Assembly: GCA_016987375.1 (NCBI GenBank)
Contig: PJRA01000354.1
Coordinates: 30,201-94,200 of the forward strand
Reading direction: 5' to 3'
Length of the DNA stretch: 64,000 bases
Origin: Brachionus koreanus
Lineage: Eukaryota > Rotifera > Eurotatoria > Ploima > Brachionidae
Shown: positions 1 through 10,220 of the stretch, piece by piece
How positions within the stretch are numbered: the stretch's first letter is position 1
Layout: each line of letters starts with the position of its first letter
The notes under the pieces: model-generated
The model's input: only the letters and a program-made list of their open reading frames with translations
Databases searched by the model: none
Told to the model about the DNA's origin: nothing
Position numbers and translations under genes: made by a program

Positions 1-1285
1 TTTTTTGGTCTCTAATCTCAAAAATTTTGTGCACAAAATAATCAGTTGCACAGTGCCAATTTATTTTTCGGACAATCAAGAAGAATACGCCAATCTAGTT
101 TGCTATATAAGCAATAAATATTTTGTAGATGACACAGAAAGAGTTATTATCAGTCAAAATTTTACACCAGAACCGATTGGATTTGATAATAGAATACTCA
201 ACCGTATAGATGGAAAAGAAACACCAGAAGCTGTATCTTACTATATTTGGGTACCTTATATTCTGGTGGTACAAGCTTTGCTCTTTCTTTTTACAAAGCA
301 ATTATGGATCTATTTGTTCCGTAACTTTACTCATTTGGACTTAAAAGAGTTGTGCAAATCAGCCGAAATGTGCAAAAACATAAAAAAAATAGTCATATTT
401 GATAACAAAGAAAAAGATCTAAAATTATCAGATGAATTGATCCAAAATCCTCACTTGGACTATTTAACAACGGAGCTTAATAAGCTCATATATCCGATTG
501 AATCAAACAATGAGTCTTTATTGAATAGAATAAGAGACAAACGTCTATGCATGGTTTATATTGTGATAAAGCTTTTAAATTTTGTAAACATGTTAGTTCA
601 AGTTTTATTGATAAGAATATTTTTGCAAACTGATTTATATAATTTAACTCTCAAGCCAGTTTGGAAGTTTCTAGTTGATATTTTACCAATTATTTGGCCA
701 TCTGATTTAAGCTCAAAAACTAATTTAATTGACCCAAAGGAAAGCTATTTACCAAGTTCAATTTATTTTCCTCTTAAGAGCATGTGCATTTTTCGAATAC
801 GCGAATTGACCAAGACAAATTCTTATGCTGTTATGTGCAGTTTACCCATCAATTTGTTTATTCAGTATATGTTTGTTTTTTTCTCCATTTGGTACTTGAC
901 ACTTTTGGTCATTAATGCCTATTATTTATTCAAATGGATACGAATGTTTAGTAAATACAGTGAATACAACTACGTAAAAAAACATCTTCTCAAAGGATTT
1001 AAACTCAATTTGCCAGGCTTAAAAAATAGAGAGTGCTCAAATTTGAAGCATTTGAGAGAAAATTCCATGCTCAATTTGGAAAATTGTGTTTGTGAGAAAA
1101 ATTTTGAAAATTTTTTCAAATTTTATTTAAAATCAGACTTTATTTTTGTTTTAAGAATTGTTAGTCTTTCGCAAGAAAGTAATTTTAATAATCTTATAAG
1201 AAATATTTTAATCTATCATTGGAAAATTTACAAAGACTTAAAAAATTCAGAGTCTTTTATTGCCAAACATATCAAATATTATTGA
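1..1285 (+). CDS. Innexin gap-junction/hemichannel protein, 5' partial
   Basis: Forms invertebrate gap junctions or pannexin-like hemichannels in the plasma membrane. The open frame enters from the window edge and has no ATG near its start, so the first membrane segment and N terminus lie outside. What is present follows the family order: first extracellular loop with Cys (ISC..VP, then VCYISNKYF), the diagnostic second membrane entry YYIWVPYILVVQALLF (about residue 79 of the fragment), a third membrane segment (LLNFVNMLVQVLLIRIF), then the second extracellular loop FPLKSMCIFRIREL and MCSLPINLF, followed by the fourth membrane segment and a cytoplasmic tail. It stops at TGA near 1284. The visible part is one uninterrupted exon of about 426 codons. 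Family assignment is firm. Which innexin it is cannot be said, since invertebrates carry many. Confidence 0.93.
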   Translation, partial: FLVSNLKNFVHKIISCTVPIYFSDNQEEYANLVCYISNKYFVDDTERVIISQNFTPEPIGFDNRILNRIDGKETPEAVSYYIWVPYILVVQALLFLFTKQLWIYLFRNFTHLDLKELCKSAEMCKNIKKIVIFDNKEKDLKLSDELIQNPHLDYLTTELNKLIYPIESNNESLLNRIRDKRLCMVYIVIKLLNFVNMLVQVLLIRIFLQTDLYNLTLKPVWKFLVDILPIIWPSDLSSKTNLIDPKESYLPSSIYFPLKSMCIFRIRELTKTNSYAVMCSLPINLFIQYMFVFFSIWYLTLLVINAYYLFKWIRMFSKYSEYNYVKKHLLKGFKLNLPGLKNRECSNLKHLRENSMLNLENCVCEKNFENFFKFYLKSDFIFVLRIVSLSQESNFNNLIRNILIYHWKIYKDLKNSESFIAKHIKYY

Positions 1286-1670
1286 TTTTTTTTAAATTAA
1301 ACTTGAAATATATAAAATTTTATTATTTATACTATTTATATTATTTAAATATTTTAATTAAATAAACTTAACTATATTAAATATTCAATTGTTTACAGAC
1401 ACAGTTAATTTTTATTTTAAAGTAGTTTTTATTAAAAGATTTTTAATAAAAAAATATTTTAATCAAAATATTTAATTTTATTAGTTTGTTAGGATGACTT
1501 GAAATTTTTCTAGATCTAAGTTATAGTCTTTATTTAAAAATCTGGGTCTAAAATTTAAGCTATTTAAAATTCAAGTCAATAATAAGTTATTCAATTTAAA
1601 TTAAAAAAAAAATTGAATATTTTTTCATTTTATTTTAAATCTATTTAAAAATTTTTAAAATTTAGTTTTG
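1286..1670. other. Intergenic, AT-rich, nothing recognised
   Basis: A/T-rich spacer between the innexin stop and the ATG of the first PAN/CTLD gene. It must hold the innexin 3' UTR and the promoter of the next gene. I see no ORF, RNA gene or clear repeat in it. Confidence 0.6.
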
Positions 1671-2743
1671 ATGAAAATGAATCAATTTAATGGAATTGTT
1701 TATATATTGATATATTCTCAAATTTCAATATCTTTTCAAAATCAAACAATTGTCAAATATGAAAAATTCAAATTTAATCAATCGGAAAAATTTGATTTAT
1801 CTGAAGATTTTAGACAGAATTTTTCTTTATTCACACTTAGTAAATTAACTTTAATCAAATGTGCTACAATTTGTTTATCAAATGATCAATGTCTTTCGTA
1901 CACATACCGAAAAAACACAAAAAAATCAAATTGTGAATTATTAAAATCAAAATTTTTCACTTTTAAAGATTTGCTACCTGATCAAAATTCTTTAATCTAC
2001 TTTAAAAATAAAAATGAAAAGGTATTTTACTCGACAATATCGAATGAATTCAAGAAAACTGAAACATCAGAAACAAATCCAATAATCAATGATTTAACTT
2101 CGACAAGCATTACACCATCCTTAAGCACATCAACCATAACAATCACAACAACTACAACTACAACAACCACAAAAGTACTTGATTATTCATGTATAAATGA
2201 TAAATGCATTTGTTTTGATAAAATGAGGTTATTTTATTTTACTTTATATATATATGATTCTTATGTTAAATTTTTTAAGTCATTATTCAATTAAAAAGAA
2301 AAAATGTATAAAATGTAGAAATGGATGGTTAGCCTATAAAAATGTTTGTTATCAAGCTTTTTTAAGTACCAAAAAATGGCAAGAGTATGTTGATTATTGT
2401 ATTTCACAAGATTCAAATTTATTGATAACAGAAGATGCTGAAAAATTTGAATTTTTCAGATCAGTTTCTAGAAATTTAACAACAATTAATAAAAATCAAC
2501 GCACATGGGTAATAAAGCTTAATTTTTATTTTTCTAATCATTTAATTGAAGGTTAATGGAAAATACAGTAAGATTGGAGTTTTTGAATGGTCTAATAACC
2601 AGCCTTTGAAAAGAGAATATTTAGCATCAACAGTATTTACATTTTTCACTGGATGTTTCGCATTTTATACATTTCCTAGTTCGTTGTTAGGCATTTATTG
2701 GTGTAACCTTCGTTCTGGTGGAATTTGTGAATATTCAGACTAA
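1671..2743 (+). CDS. PAN/apple + C-type-lectin-like secreted protein (family copy 1)
   Basis: Predicted secreted protein of about 325 residues; the ligand is unknown. Exons by hand: 1671-2227, 2280-2508, 2552-2743. The ATG at 1671 is followed by a hydrophobic signal-like segment. Exon 1 encodes a PAN/apple-like module (Cys pattern CATICLSNDQC.. then C), a Thr/Ser-rich linker made of ACA/ACT codons (about 2140-2171), and a CINDKCIC motif. Exon 2 (229 nt) encodes CIKCRNGWLAYKNVCYQAF and the W.EYVDYC block of a C-type lectin-like fold. Exon 3 carries W, GCF.FY and the terminal GGICEYSD, matching the closing ICE signature. Intron phases 2 and 0 and the 229-nt exon 2 are shared with the copies at 2943, 11878 and 50182. 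The domain calls are by pattern; whether it binds sugar is unknown, and I see no typical EPN/QPD plus WND calcium site. Confidence 0.8.
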
Positions 2744-2942
2744 ATAAAATGCTTCAATTTCAATTATATTTATTTCTATTATCATTTAATTAAATTTAAA
2801 TTTTAAATTAATTAATACAATTGATGATTTTTAAATAATAAAAAGCTAAAAAAAAGTTTTTATCTAAAAAAGTTTTGTTCAATTCAAAAAACATAAATAG
2901 AAGTTAATCATCATTAAATTTAATCATGAAAATTGAATTTTT

Positions 2943-3891
2943 TTATTCAAAGTATTCGCATACTCCATTTGAGCTTGAACTAGCTACAGATAAACTTAAT
3001 TGAGGTAACTTATTTATTACCATGTACGCATAAAATCCGATTGATGATGAATCATGGAAAAAAGGACTTATAAATGAAATATTGAGGCTTTCTCCATTTG
3101 TCCATTGATAGACTGATTGAACATCATATCTGGCCGACACCTACAAAAATACAAGTCTATATTTTGAAATTTAATTCATAAAGTTAAATTATACCCAAAG
3201 ACGTATGTTTGAGTTTATTGCAGTCAAATTTTTAGCTATGTCAAAGAAAAAATTGAATTTTTCAGGATCGATTGGCATCAAAAGAGTTGAATTTAGAGAA
3301 TTACAAAAACTAACATAATCAGACCACCTTTTTGCATCTGCAAATGCTTTGTAGCACATATTTTTGTAAACTTTCCATCCATCTCGACATTTTATGCATT
3401 TCTTTTGAATTGTTGAATAAAATCTTTAATTTCAAAAATTATTTTATTTTATTTTCTGTTAAACGGATAGATTACTTTGAAGAATCTAAACAAGTACAAT
3501 CTTGGTTTACACAAGTGTAATCAATAATATGAGTACTAGTTGATAAAATTTCTTTTGAATTAGCAATTTTCTTGTAAATTTTTGTATTCAAATCAACGAC
3601 AACATTGAATGAATTGAATTGATCAAATGAAAAAAGTCTACAAACATTATGTGATTTTGTTTTTGAATAAGAAAAAGAAAGACACTTGATTTCCAAAGAG
3701 CATTTACTTGAACATTTTAAGCGAGTTATTCTATTAAGAGCTTTGATTGTTGAATTAATTTTTAAATTTGAATTTAAGTCAAAACTAATATTATTATCAA
3801 TACTCATAACTAGAAATCTATTTTCTAGAGTCAAAGCTTTTGTCAAAAAGCTCATCAAAGCTAGCACATTTATTAAGTTGACAGAATTCAT
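2943..3891 (-). CDS. PAN/apple + C-type-lectin-like secreted protein (family copy 2)
   Basis: Exons in transcript order: 3891-3476, 3423-3195, 3140-2943, giving about 280 residues. I take the ATG at 3891 (MNSVNLINVLALMSF, signal-peptide-like); an upstream in-frame GTG at 3927 is not needed. Exon 1 has the PAN Cys pattern (LKCSSKCSLEIKCLSF.. C) and then YTCVNQDCTCLDSSK, with almost no Thr linker. Exon 2 is 229 nt (KKCIKCRDGWKVYKNMCYKAF, W.DYVSFC, EKFNFF). Exon 3 lacks the GCF cysteine seen in the other copies (it reads GFYAY) but ends GVCEYFE. The gene is tail-to-tail with copy 1: stops lie about 200 nt apart. Expression, ligand and role are unknown; secretion is inferred from the N terminus. 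Confidence 0.78.
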
Positions 3892-4272
3892 TACAGTTAT
3901 TAAGATTTTTTTTTTTAGCTTTTTCACCTTTCTATGTTTTATTTAAAATTCAAAAAAATTTTTTTGATTTATTTAGTATTTTAACTATTTTGAATGATGT
4001 CATGATTTTTTTAATATAAACAAACTCTTCAATTTTATTAAAACAAAATTTATTAAAGAAAAATCTACAGACACAAATATTTATTCATGATTTTTTTAAT
4101 TGATAGCCAAAATATCCATTTTGATTTTAGCTTAAACTGCTTGTGATGTTAATTCAATTAATCAAAAAATACTTACATGTTAAATAGGCATCTTTGCTTA
4201 CAAAATTTAAAAACATTTCTTTATTATTCTAAAATTATATTAAAATTCTTTTTCTTAATCACTTTTGGAATT
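3892..4272. other. Intergenic spacer containing the copy 2 promoter region
   Basis: Spacer between two minus-strand PAN/CTLD genes. The part next to the copy 2 start (about 3892-4010) reappears in opposite orientation at 11210-11330, so this upstream sequence was duplicated together with the first exon. No other feature seen. Confidence 0.6.
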
Positions 4273-5170
4273 TTAGATATTGTTGTATTCACATATTCCA
4301 CTGGTTGAAGAAGAACATGTAGAAATGTCTAAAAGAGAATTAGGGAAGGAATAATATCCAAAACAACCAGTAAAAGTTGTTACACCTGATACAAATGAAG
4401 TATTCAACTGATTCGAATTCATCCACTCAAAAACATTGATAGTATCATACTTTGCATATACCTTAATTTAAAAATTATTTGCAATTTTCTTAAAAAATTT
4501 TTGAAATGAAATAAATGAAAACTATTAAGAAATATTATCAAAATCAAAATATTTAAATTATTTTGATTAAAAGAATAAAAGAAAAAATTTTAAATATTTA
4601 ACAATAGTATCAATTTAAAAAAAAATGTTTTAAAAAAGATACCCATGTTCGCTGATTTCCAGATATTGTTGTGAGAACACTTGACACATTTTGAAAAAAT
4701 TTAAATTTTTCGTAATTATCAGCAATCAAAAGAGTAGAGTTAAATGATGCACAAAAATCAACATATTCCTGCCAAGTTTTGGGTTCTTTAAATGCTCTAT
4801 AACAAATTGATTTATAAGGAAGCCATAAGTTATTACATGGTCTTTTAATCGATTGATTAATAACTTTTCTGTAAATAAATGAATTCTTGCTCAAAAGAAT
4901 ATCGGATTGCGCCAAATTTTGAGAAGAATAAAGCTCACAAAATGAATCCATTTTTTTAAATGACAAAATCATACAGTCCATTTTTTTGGTACAAAAAGAT
5001 GCACATTTAAGTAGACTAATGGTTTGAATTGAATAAAATGAAAATGCATTCTTAAATTGATTGGAAAGAGTCAATTCAAAAGAACCATTTGATTGAATTT
5101 TTTCAAATTTATTTATTTCTTGACCGTTATTTAGATAAAACATAATTGAAAAGAGGAAAAATATTGCCAT
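4273..5170 (-). CDS. PAN/apple + C-type-lectin-like protein with fused first exons (family copy 3)
   Basis: Exons: 5170-4643 and 4461-4273, about 238 residues. The ATG at 5170 starts MAIFFLFSIMFYL, a signal-like segment. The PAN module (LLKCASFCTKKMDC..FCELY) runs straight into the lectin-like block (CNNLWLPYKSICYRAF, WQEYVDFC, EKFKFF, NQRTW) without the intron, linker or CxC motif found in the sister copies, so the gene seems to have lost intron 1 together with its flanking coding sequence. The last exon ends GICEYNNI. The PAN-coding block 4875-5110 is almost identical in DNA to 12522-12757 (two differences in 236 positions by my reading), while the lectin halves differ widely. That points to recent copying of only this block between the two genes. 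Confidence 0.78.
4875..5110 (-). repeat. 236-nt PAN-coding block shared with 12522-12757
   Basis: Direct comparison with 12522-12757 shows equal length and only two mismatches, whereas neighbouring sequence on both sides is clearly diverged. Both blocks lie in first exons of minus-strand PAN/CTLD genes about 7.6 kb apart. Confidence 0.85.
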
Positions 5171-6468
5171 TCTTCTAATTTTTTTTTTCCAAAATTTTTA
5201 AAAGATATTAATTTTTATATGTATTGTCGATTGAATCACTATTTATATAAATTTATTTTTTAAAATTTTAAATTAAATGATCTTTAATTATTAATAACAA
5301 TTTAAATTCGATCTCTTTTCATTATATTTTCTTTTGAAAAAATTTATAAAAATACATTTATTATTTATTATTACCTTATAAATTTCTAAGATCACTTGTT
5401 ATTTGTATAAAAATTTAATAGTTTTTTTCAAGATCAATAATTAAAAAGTATTGCATTAAAAAAATAGCAATTTAAAAAAAACATTCCTTAAAAAAAAAGT
5501 GATTCAAAAGTCATGCTTAATGATGTGAATATTTTAGTTAAATGAATAAATTCTCAGTATTTTTTTTAATATTTATAATTAATTTATAAATTTCTAGAAA
5601 CGTTTTTTGTTTAAATAAAATTAGATCATATTTTTTTGACTTCAATAATTAAAAAAATGCTTCATTCTTATTTATTTTTTTAGTTTTTTTTCTTTGAATT
5701 TTAATATTATTTTGTCTATGAAATCATTTTAAAAATCTAGTTATAGCTTATTCAAGTCTTTTATTTAAATAAACCAAATATTTTATCTAATATTTTTTTG
5801 TTTTATAATTTTTAAAAATTTTATTAAATTTTTGGGTTTTTTTGTAAACCTAATTTTTAAACCCGCACCATAACTCAAATTTAATTCAGACCTAGCATTA
5901 TTTTGCAGGTTTTTGAATTTTAACGTTTATATGCACGCATCTCAAGGGGACCGATTTTTATATTAAAAGGTCGGTCGCTTATACGTACACTAAAACCTAA
6001 GAATCAAAAGTTATCTCGTGCATGCAAAGGTTAACATTATTTAATCACTTTTGATTTTTTTTGATGAAATTTGAATTTTTTTAACAAAAAAAACCTAATG
6101 ATAATTTAAAAAAATAACTTGATCTGAAATAAAATACATATTTTTAAAAACGAAGGTTATTTTCGCTTTTAACCCTTTTTATCAGTTAATAAAAAATTTA
6201 ATTCTTGTCAATGACTTAATTATTAAAATCGAATTTAATCAAAAAATATGTTTAGCATATAATGAAAAATTTTTTAAGAAATGAAAAAAAAAATTTCAGA
6301 TTTAAATATTATTTTGAATTTAAAAAGCGGACTTAAGATCAACCAAATGAAACATTAATTCGAAATATTAATGTTTCCATGACAATCTAGTATTAATGTT
6401 AAGGTTGAAAATTATTTTTATAAAAATTTTTGAAAAACATAAATCTTAACCGTATTAATTGCTTTAAA
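5171..6468. other. Intergenic, 1.3 kb, no gene recognised
   Basis: AT-rich DNA with no convincing ORF. A locally more GC-rich patch at about 5825-6010 stands out and contains a short inverted repeat (GACCGA near 5950 and TCGGTC near 5972), possibly the remains of a transposed sequence. The region also has to contain the promoters of copy 3 and of ARMC9, which start divergently from its two ends. Confidence 0.5.
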
Positions 6469-8351
6469 ATGTCCGGAACAGTTGCATTAGAAGCACAACT
6501 AAATGGTTATGTAAAAGAAGTAATTTCTTGGAGTTAAATATTATTGAAAAATTAAATTGTTAATATTTAAAATAGTATCTAGATCATTATGGTTTTGATT
6601 TGACTCTTAATAAATTTACTCAAGAATGTTCTAGCAAGGGAAAATCAATTTCGGAAATCGAAAAATTGAACAATACAAATCCAAAGATAAATTTAATCTT
6701 GGTAATTAATTTAAATTTTAAAATAAGATAAAAATTTGTATTCAATGTAGAATGAAATGATCGGTCTTTTCATCCAGGGACAGCGAAAAGATTTTTTTCG
6801 AAAATGGTCCGAGTTCATTGCGCCAGATACAATAAACGAAGACTTGCATGCACAAAAACTTGAACTAGAACTAAATATACACTTTGCTATTTATCCGTTT
6901 AGAAAAAATGTTAGAATAAAAAGTCAATAAATTTTTGTTTAAAATAAATTATTTTTTTTATTATTTAGATAGATTCAAGAGAAGGAATGAATGCTTTCAA
7001 AGAATATATTGAAAACAAAGGTAGAGTTTTGTGTCAGACTAAAGAATTTTTACCCTATTTTGGTTTGCCATACCATCAAAATCCCCAAGATGGCTATCCT
7101 GAACTATTTAATGTAAAATTTTTTTTTTTAAAATAATTTTTTTTTAATTATTCAAATAAGGATGCCTGGATTGCTGATTTACAGAATAAACTCGAAGAAT
7201 TTATGAAAAGCAGCTTGAAAAGTAAAAATCAGCCTAAACTAGTCGAGCTAGTAACACAACAGTCTGAATCAGGTGAAATAGCAAAGCTAAAACAGCAATT
7301 AGCTGAATCTGAAAAAAGAACCATGGCCTTTATGCGCAAATTCAACCGTGTTCAGTCCGAATATCACTCTTTGATTGGAATAACAGCTGAATTAGTTGAC
7401 AGTCTAGAGAACACTATAAATGGAAAGCCAGTCAGCAATGAATACATTCAAAATATATGCTATAAGCTTTTTAATACTCAGTTGAAGCAAACTATTGATT
7501 TTACGAGACCTGGAACTGCTGGCGATCATATTCGGAACTCTTTGGCCTACCAAAAAATGATACCGTATTACTTTTAATCTCGATTTTAGAAATGAAAAAT
7601 TTTTTTTTTTTTTAGTGAGAAATCTGATCTTAAAAAAACAATTCAACAGTTGGATTTTGCCAAATTGAAACATGATTTAATTCATCAAAACGAAAATCGT
7701 CGTCTGGCACTGCTACAAGCATTGCGCTGGAGACTTACAAAGGCCGAATCAACTGAACAGCGCCAAAAAATTCTAACTTCGTACATCAATGCAGATTTGC
7801 TTAATTTTCGAAATGAAAAGCCAGTTAACAGCATAATAGATTTGCTTAGATCACCAAATGAAATGATAAAACAGTTCATGGCAAGATTGATCAATGCTTT
7901 TGCATCGCTTAATTATGGCCGCAGCTATTTGGCATCTAGTTCGGATTTGGTCAAAAACATGATTCTAGCACTTAGATATGAAAAAGATGATACTTATACG
8001 AGAAAAAATTTGCTAGCTGCTTTGCAAAAGTTGAGCTTAAGACACAATTTACATTTGTTGATGATAAATGAAAATGCCATTGATTATTTAATAGATCTTT
8101 TTGAAGATAATGAGTCTTTGAGCGACTATTCATTGGAATATGCTGTAGCATTGTTTATGAATTTGGCTTTAAAAAAAGCTGGAAAACTCAAATGTGTTAA
8201 TGATCATAAGCGAATACTTAAAGTTTTGACTGATTTATTGTCAAATACTTCAATTGAAGCACAAAATTACATAAATGGTGCATTGTACAGCATTCTAACA
8301 GTTCCACAAATTAGACTGTATGCAAAGGAAATTGTAAAACAAAATTTTTAA
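6469..8351 (+). CDS. ARMC9: ARMC9 ortholog (LisH/armadillo ciliary protein), main exons 1-6
   Basis: ARMC9 is a basal-body and ciliary protein linked in humans to Joubert syndrome. Exons by hand: 6469-6519, 6576-6701, 6751-6909, 6969-7112, 7161-7564, 7616 onward. The N-terminal LisH-like part reads VKEYLDHYGF; then come LNIHFAIYPF, KTEFLP-like TKEFLPYFGLPY, a coiled coil, ITAELVDSLEN, TIDFTRPGTAG, ALQALRWRL-like ALLQALRWRLTKAES, MARLINAFASLNYGRSYLA, SDYSLEYAVALFMNLAL and NGALYSIL. All are in the order known for vertebrate ARMC9. After KEI the frame either splices at GT 8334 or reads through VKQNF to a stop at 8349-8351. The C-terminal continuation of the family protein is found 1.9 kb further on, at 10221-11069. 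Identification is firm; the 3' structure is not. Confidence 0.93.
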
Positions 8352-9028
8352 TTATTTTTGATGCGTCAAAACTTACACAAAATTTGTACCATAAGATCAC
8401 TAAAGCTCTGCTAAATATTTGGTATATCATAGCTTAATTATCACGTTTAGAATTTTTTTTTGCAGAGACATATTTTCATGTGTAGCAAAGCATATTAAGT
8501 CATAGTCAAATATTGTGCATATTTCTGTACACATAAAATTATTGTAAACATAAAAATTTAAGTTTAAAATTGAATGCTTACTTTGAAAATATGCTCCTGC
8601 AAAAAATTTACTACTCAAGAATTATTTAAAAGCATGATCATTTACATTTGGCAAAAAGGAAAATAATTTCAAATTTTTGAAATTTTATACAAAATTAATA
8701 AAATCTCTCTCAAATTACTTGGTAAATTGAACTAAAAATTAAAAATTCTAAAAATAAGAAAATATAAAATTATAAAATTATTTTCATTTTGCCTTCCATT
8801 TGATCATACACTTCAATTTGCCATTTTTTTAAACTATTTGTACTATTTGAATTAACATTTCGACAAAAATGAATTAAAGAACATTTGCAGAAAAGGATTT
8901 TTGATGACACAGACTTTAGGTAATATTTTAAGAAAAGTTTGAGAGTTTTAGGCATCTTAAAGTTGATGATCAATTCAAAATCACGTTTAAATTCAAACTA
9001 TTCATCTGATTAAAAGCTTTTTTATATC

Positions 9029-9322
9029 AAAATTAATCTTTATTATAGCTTAAATAATTTTAATGCAACACGCTTTACATGTAATGTAAACTTAAAACAT
9101 AAATAATTTTCAAAAAATATTTTTGTTTCAATCCATTGATTAGAATTAGAATTCAAATATTAAATTCCAAATTATTTATATGAAAAAATTTGAAAAATCT
9201 AAAAATTGGTCTTATCAATGGATTGAAAAAATATTTTTTGAAAATTATTTATGTTTTAAGTTTAAATAACATGCAAAGCGTGCTGCATTAAAATTATTTA
9301 AGTTAAATTTAAGATTAATTTT
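9029..9322. mobile_element. Foldback/MITE-like element with ~105-bp terminal inverted repeats
   Basis: The left arm (9029 to about 9147) and the reverse complement of the right arm (about 9211-9322) match over roughly 105 bp with few changes, for example AACACGCTTTACATG against CAGCACGCTTTGCATG, and AATCCATTGAT at the inner ends. The loop is about 65 nt. No coding capacity. No clear target-site duplication could be seen. It could alternatively act as a long hairpin RNA if transcribed within ARMC9. Confidence 0.75.
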
Positions 9323-9939
9323 ATTTACGAAAAAAATCAATTTATTTTTTGTCTGAAATTTTCCATCTCAAAAAATTTGGTCAATTGAAGCTTATGATCA
9401 GAGTAAGAAAATCTTTTGAAAATTTTTTCCGTTCTTATGTACCAAATTTGATAAACCCGAAAACTATTATAAAAATGCTTTAGTATTTATTTATTACTTC
9501 AAAATTACTTAATTATGGTAAGATTTTTTTTAAGAAGAAATATCCTAGATTAAACATGTTAGATCACTTTAAAAATTAAATTAAAAAAAAAATTTAAAAT
9601 TTAAAATTTTATAGATTAAAGAATTTAGTGTAAGAAAAACAATTAAATTTAGAAAACAGAATTTTAACCCCCCACGGCCATCAAATTTAGGCTAAACCTC
9701 CAAAAGCTTCCCGCATTTCATTTCTCTTTTTCTCTTTACTGAATAGAAGGCCTATAATCTGCTATTTTATTGGGCTTGATTCTGATTTTTTTACCCGTTT
9801 GTTTTAAAGGTCACTAATTTTAAGAATAAATAAGTTTTAGAGCTCTTTTTCATAGAAATGAGCTGATAACTAAGAAAATATTAAGAAAAAAAGCAAAAAA
9901 AGACTTTGTTTATTTTTAATCCGAATCCGATTTTTTTAT

Positions 9940-10110
9940 TTAACACTCAAATGCTGCAGGGACTTTTCGACCAATTTTATTTGACTCATTTTTTTCACTT
10001 TTTTTTTAATCAAAATAAAATTACTAAAAATGATTAAATTTATTGAATAAATAACAAATAAAGGAAGTAATTAAAGGGATTCAAAAGACTCCTCAGGCTT
10101 TTAAATTTAG
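9940..10110. mobile_element. Decayed copy of the TTAACACTC inverted-repeat element
   Basis: Begins TTAACACTCAA at 9940 and shares the inner sequence ATTAAATTTATTGAATAA, CAAATAAAGGAAG, GGATTCAAAAGACTCCTC with the element at 13444-13661. The right terminus is degenerate. It sits just upstream of the last ARMC9 coding segment. Confidence 0.65.
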
Positions 10111-10220
10111 ATATAATAAAAATTGTCTTAAAAATTCAAAGTTAGTGGTCATTTCAGACTAGTGTTCTTTTCATAGTCGACAAATTAAAACTTTATTTAT
10201 TTGATTAAAATAAAATTTTT

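Larger units (their letters stand above)
8334..10220 (+). other. 1.9-kb interruption (large intron or intergenic gap) inside ARMC9
   Basis: Lies between the GT at 8334 and the ATG/GTT at 10221-10224 where ARMC9 homology resumes. It is about 30 times longer than the other introns of this gene and holds two repeat elements (9029-9322 and about 9940-10110). No convincing gene lies inside. No AG precedes 10224 in a usable frame: the nearest upstream stop (TAA) is about 15 nt before the ATG and no AG lies between them. Confidence 0.7.

Noticed and set aside
5940..5985. Short stem GACCGA/TCGGTC considered as a terminator or structured RNA
   Set aside because: Only a 6-bp stem with a long A/T loop; eukaryotic context gives no terminator of this kind.
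8770..8973. 67-codon minus-strand frame in the ARMC9 gap
   Set aside because: No recognisable sequence and ordinary AT composition; would need independent support.
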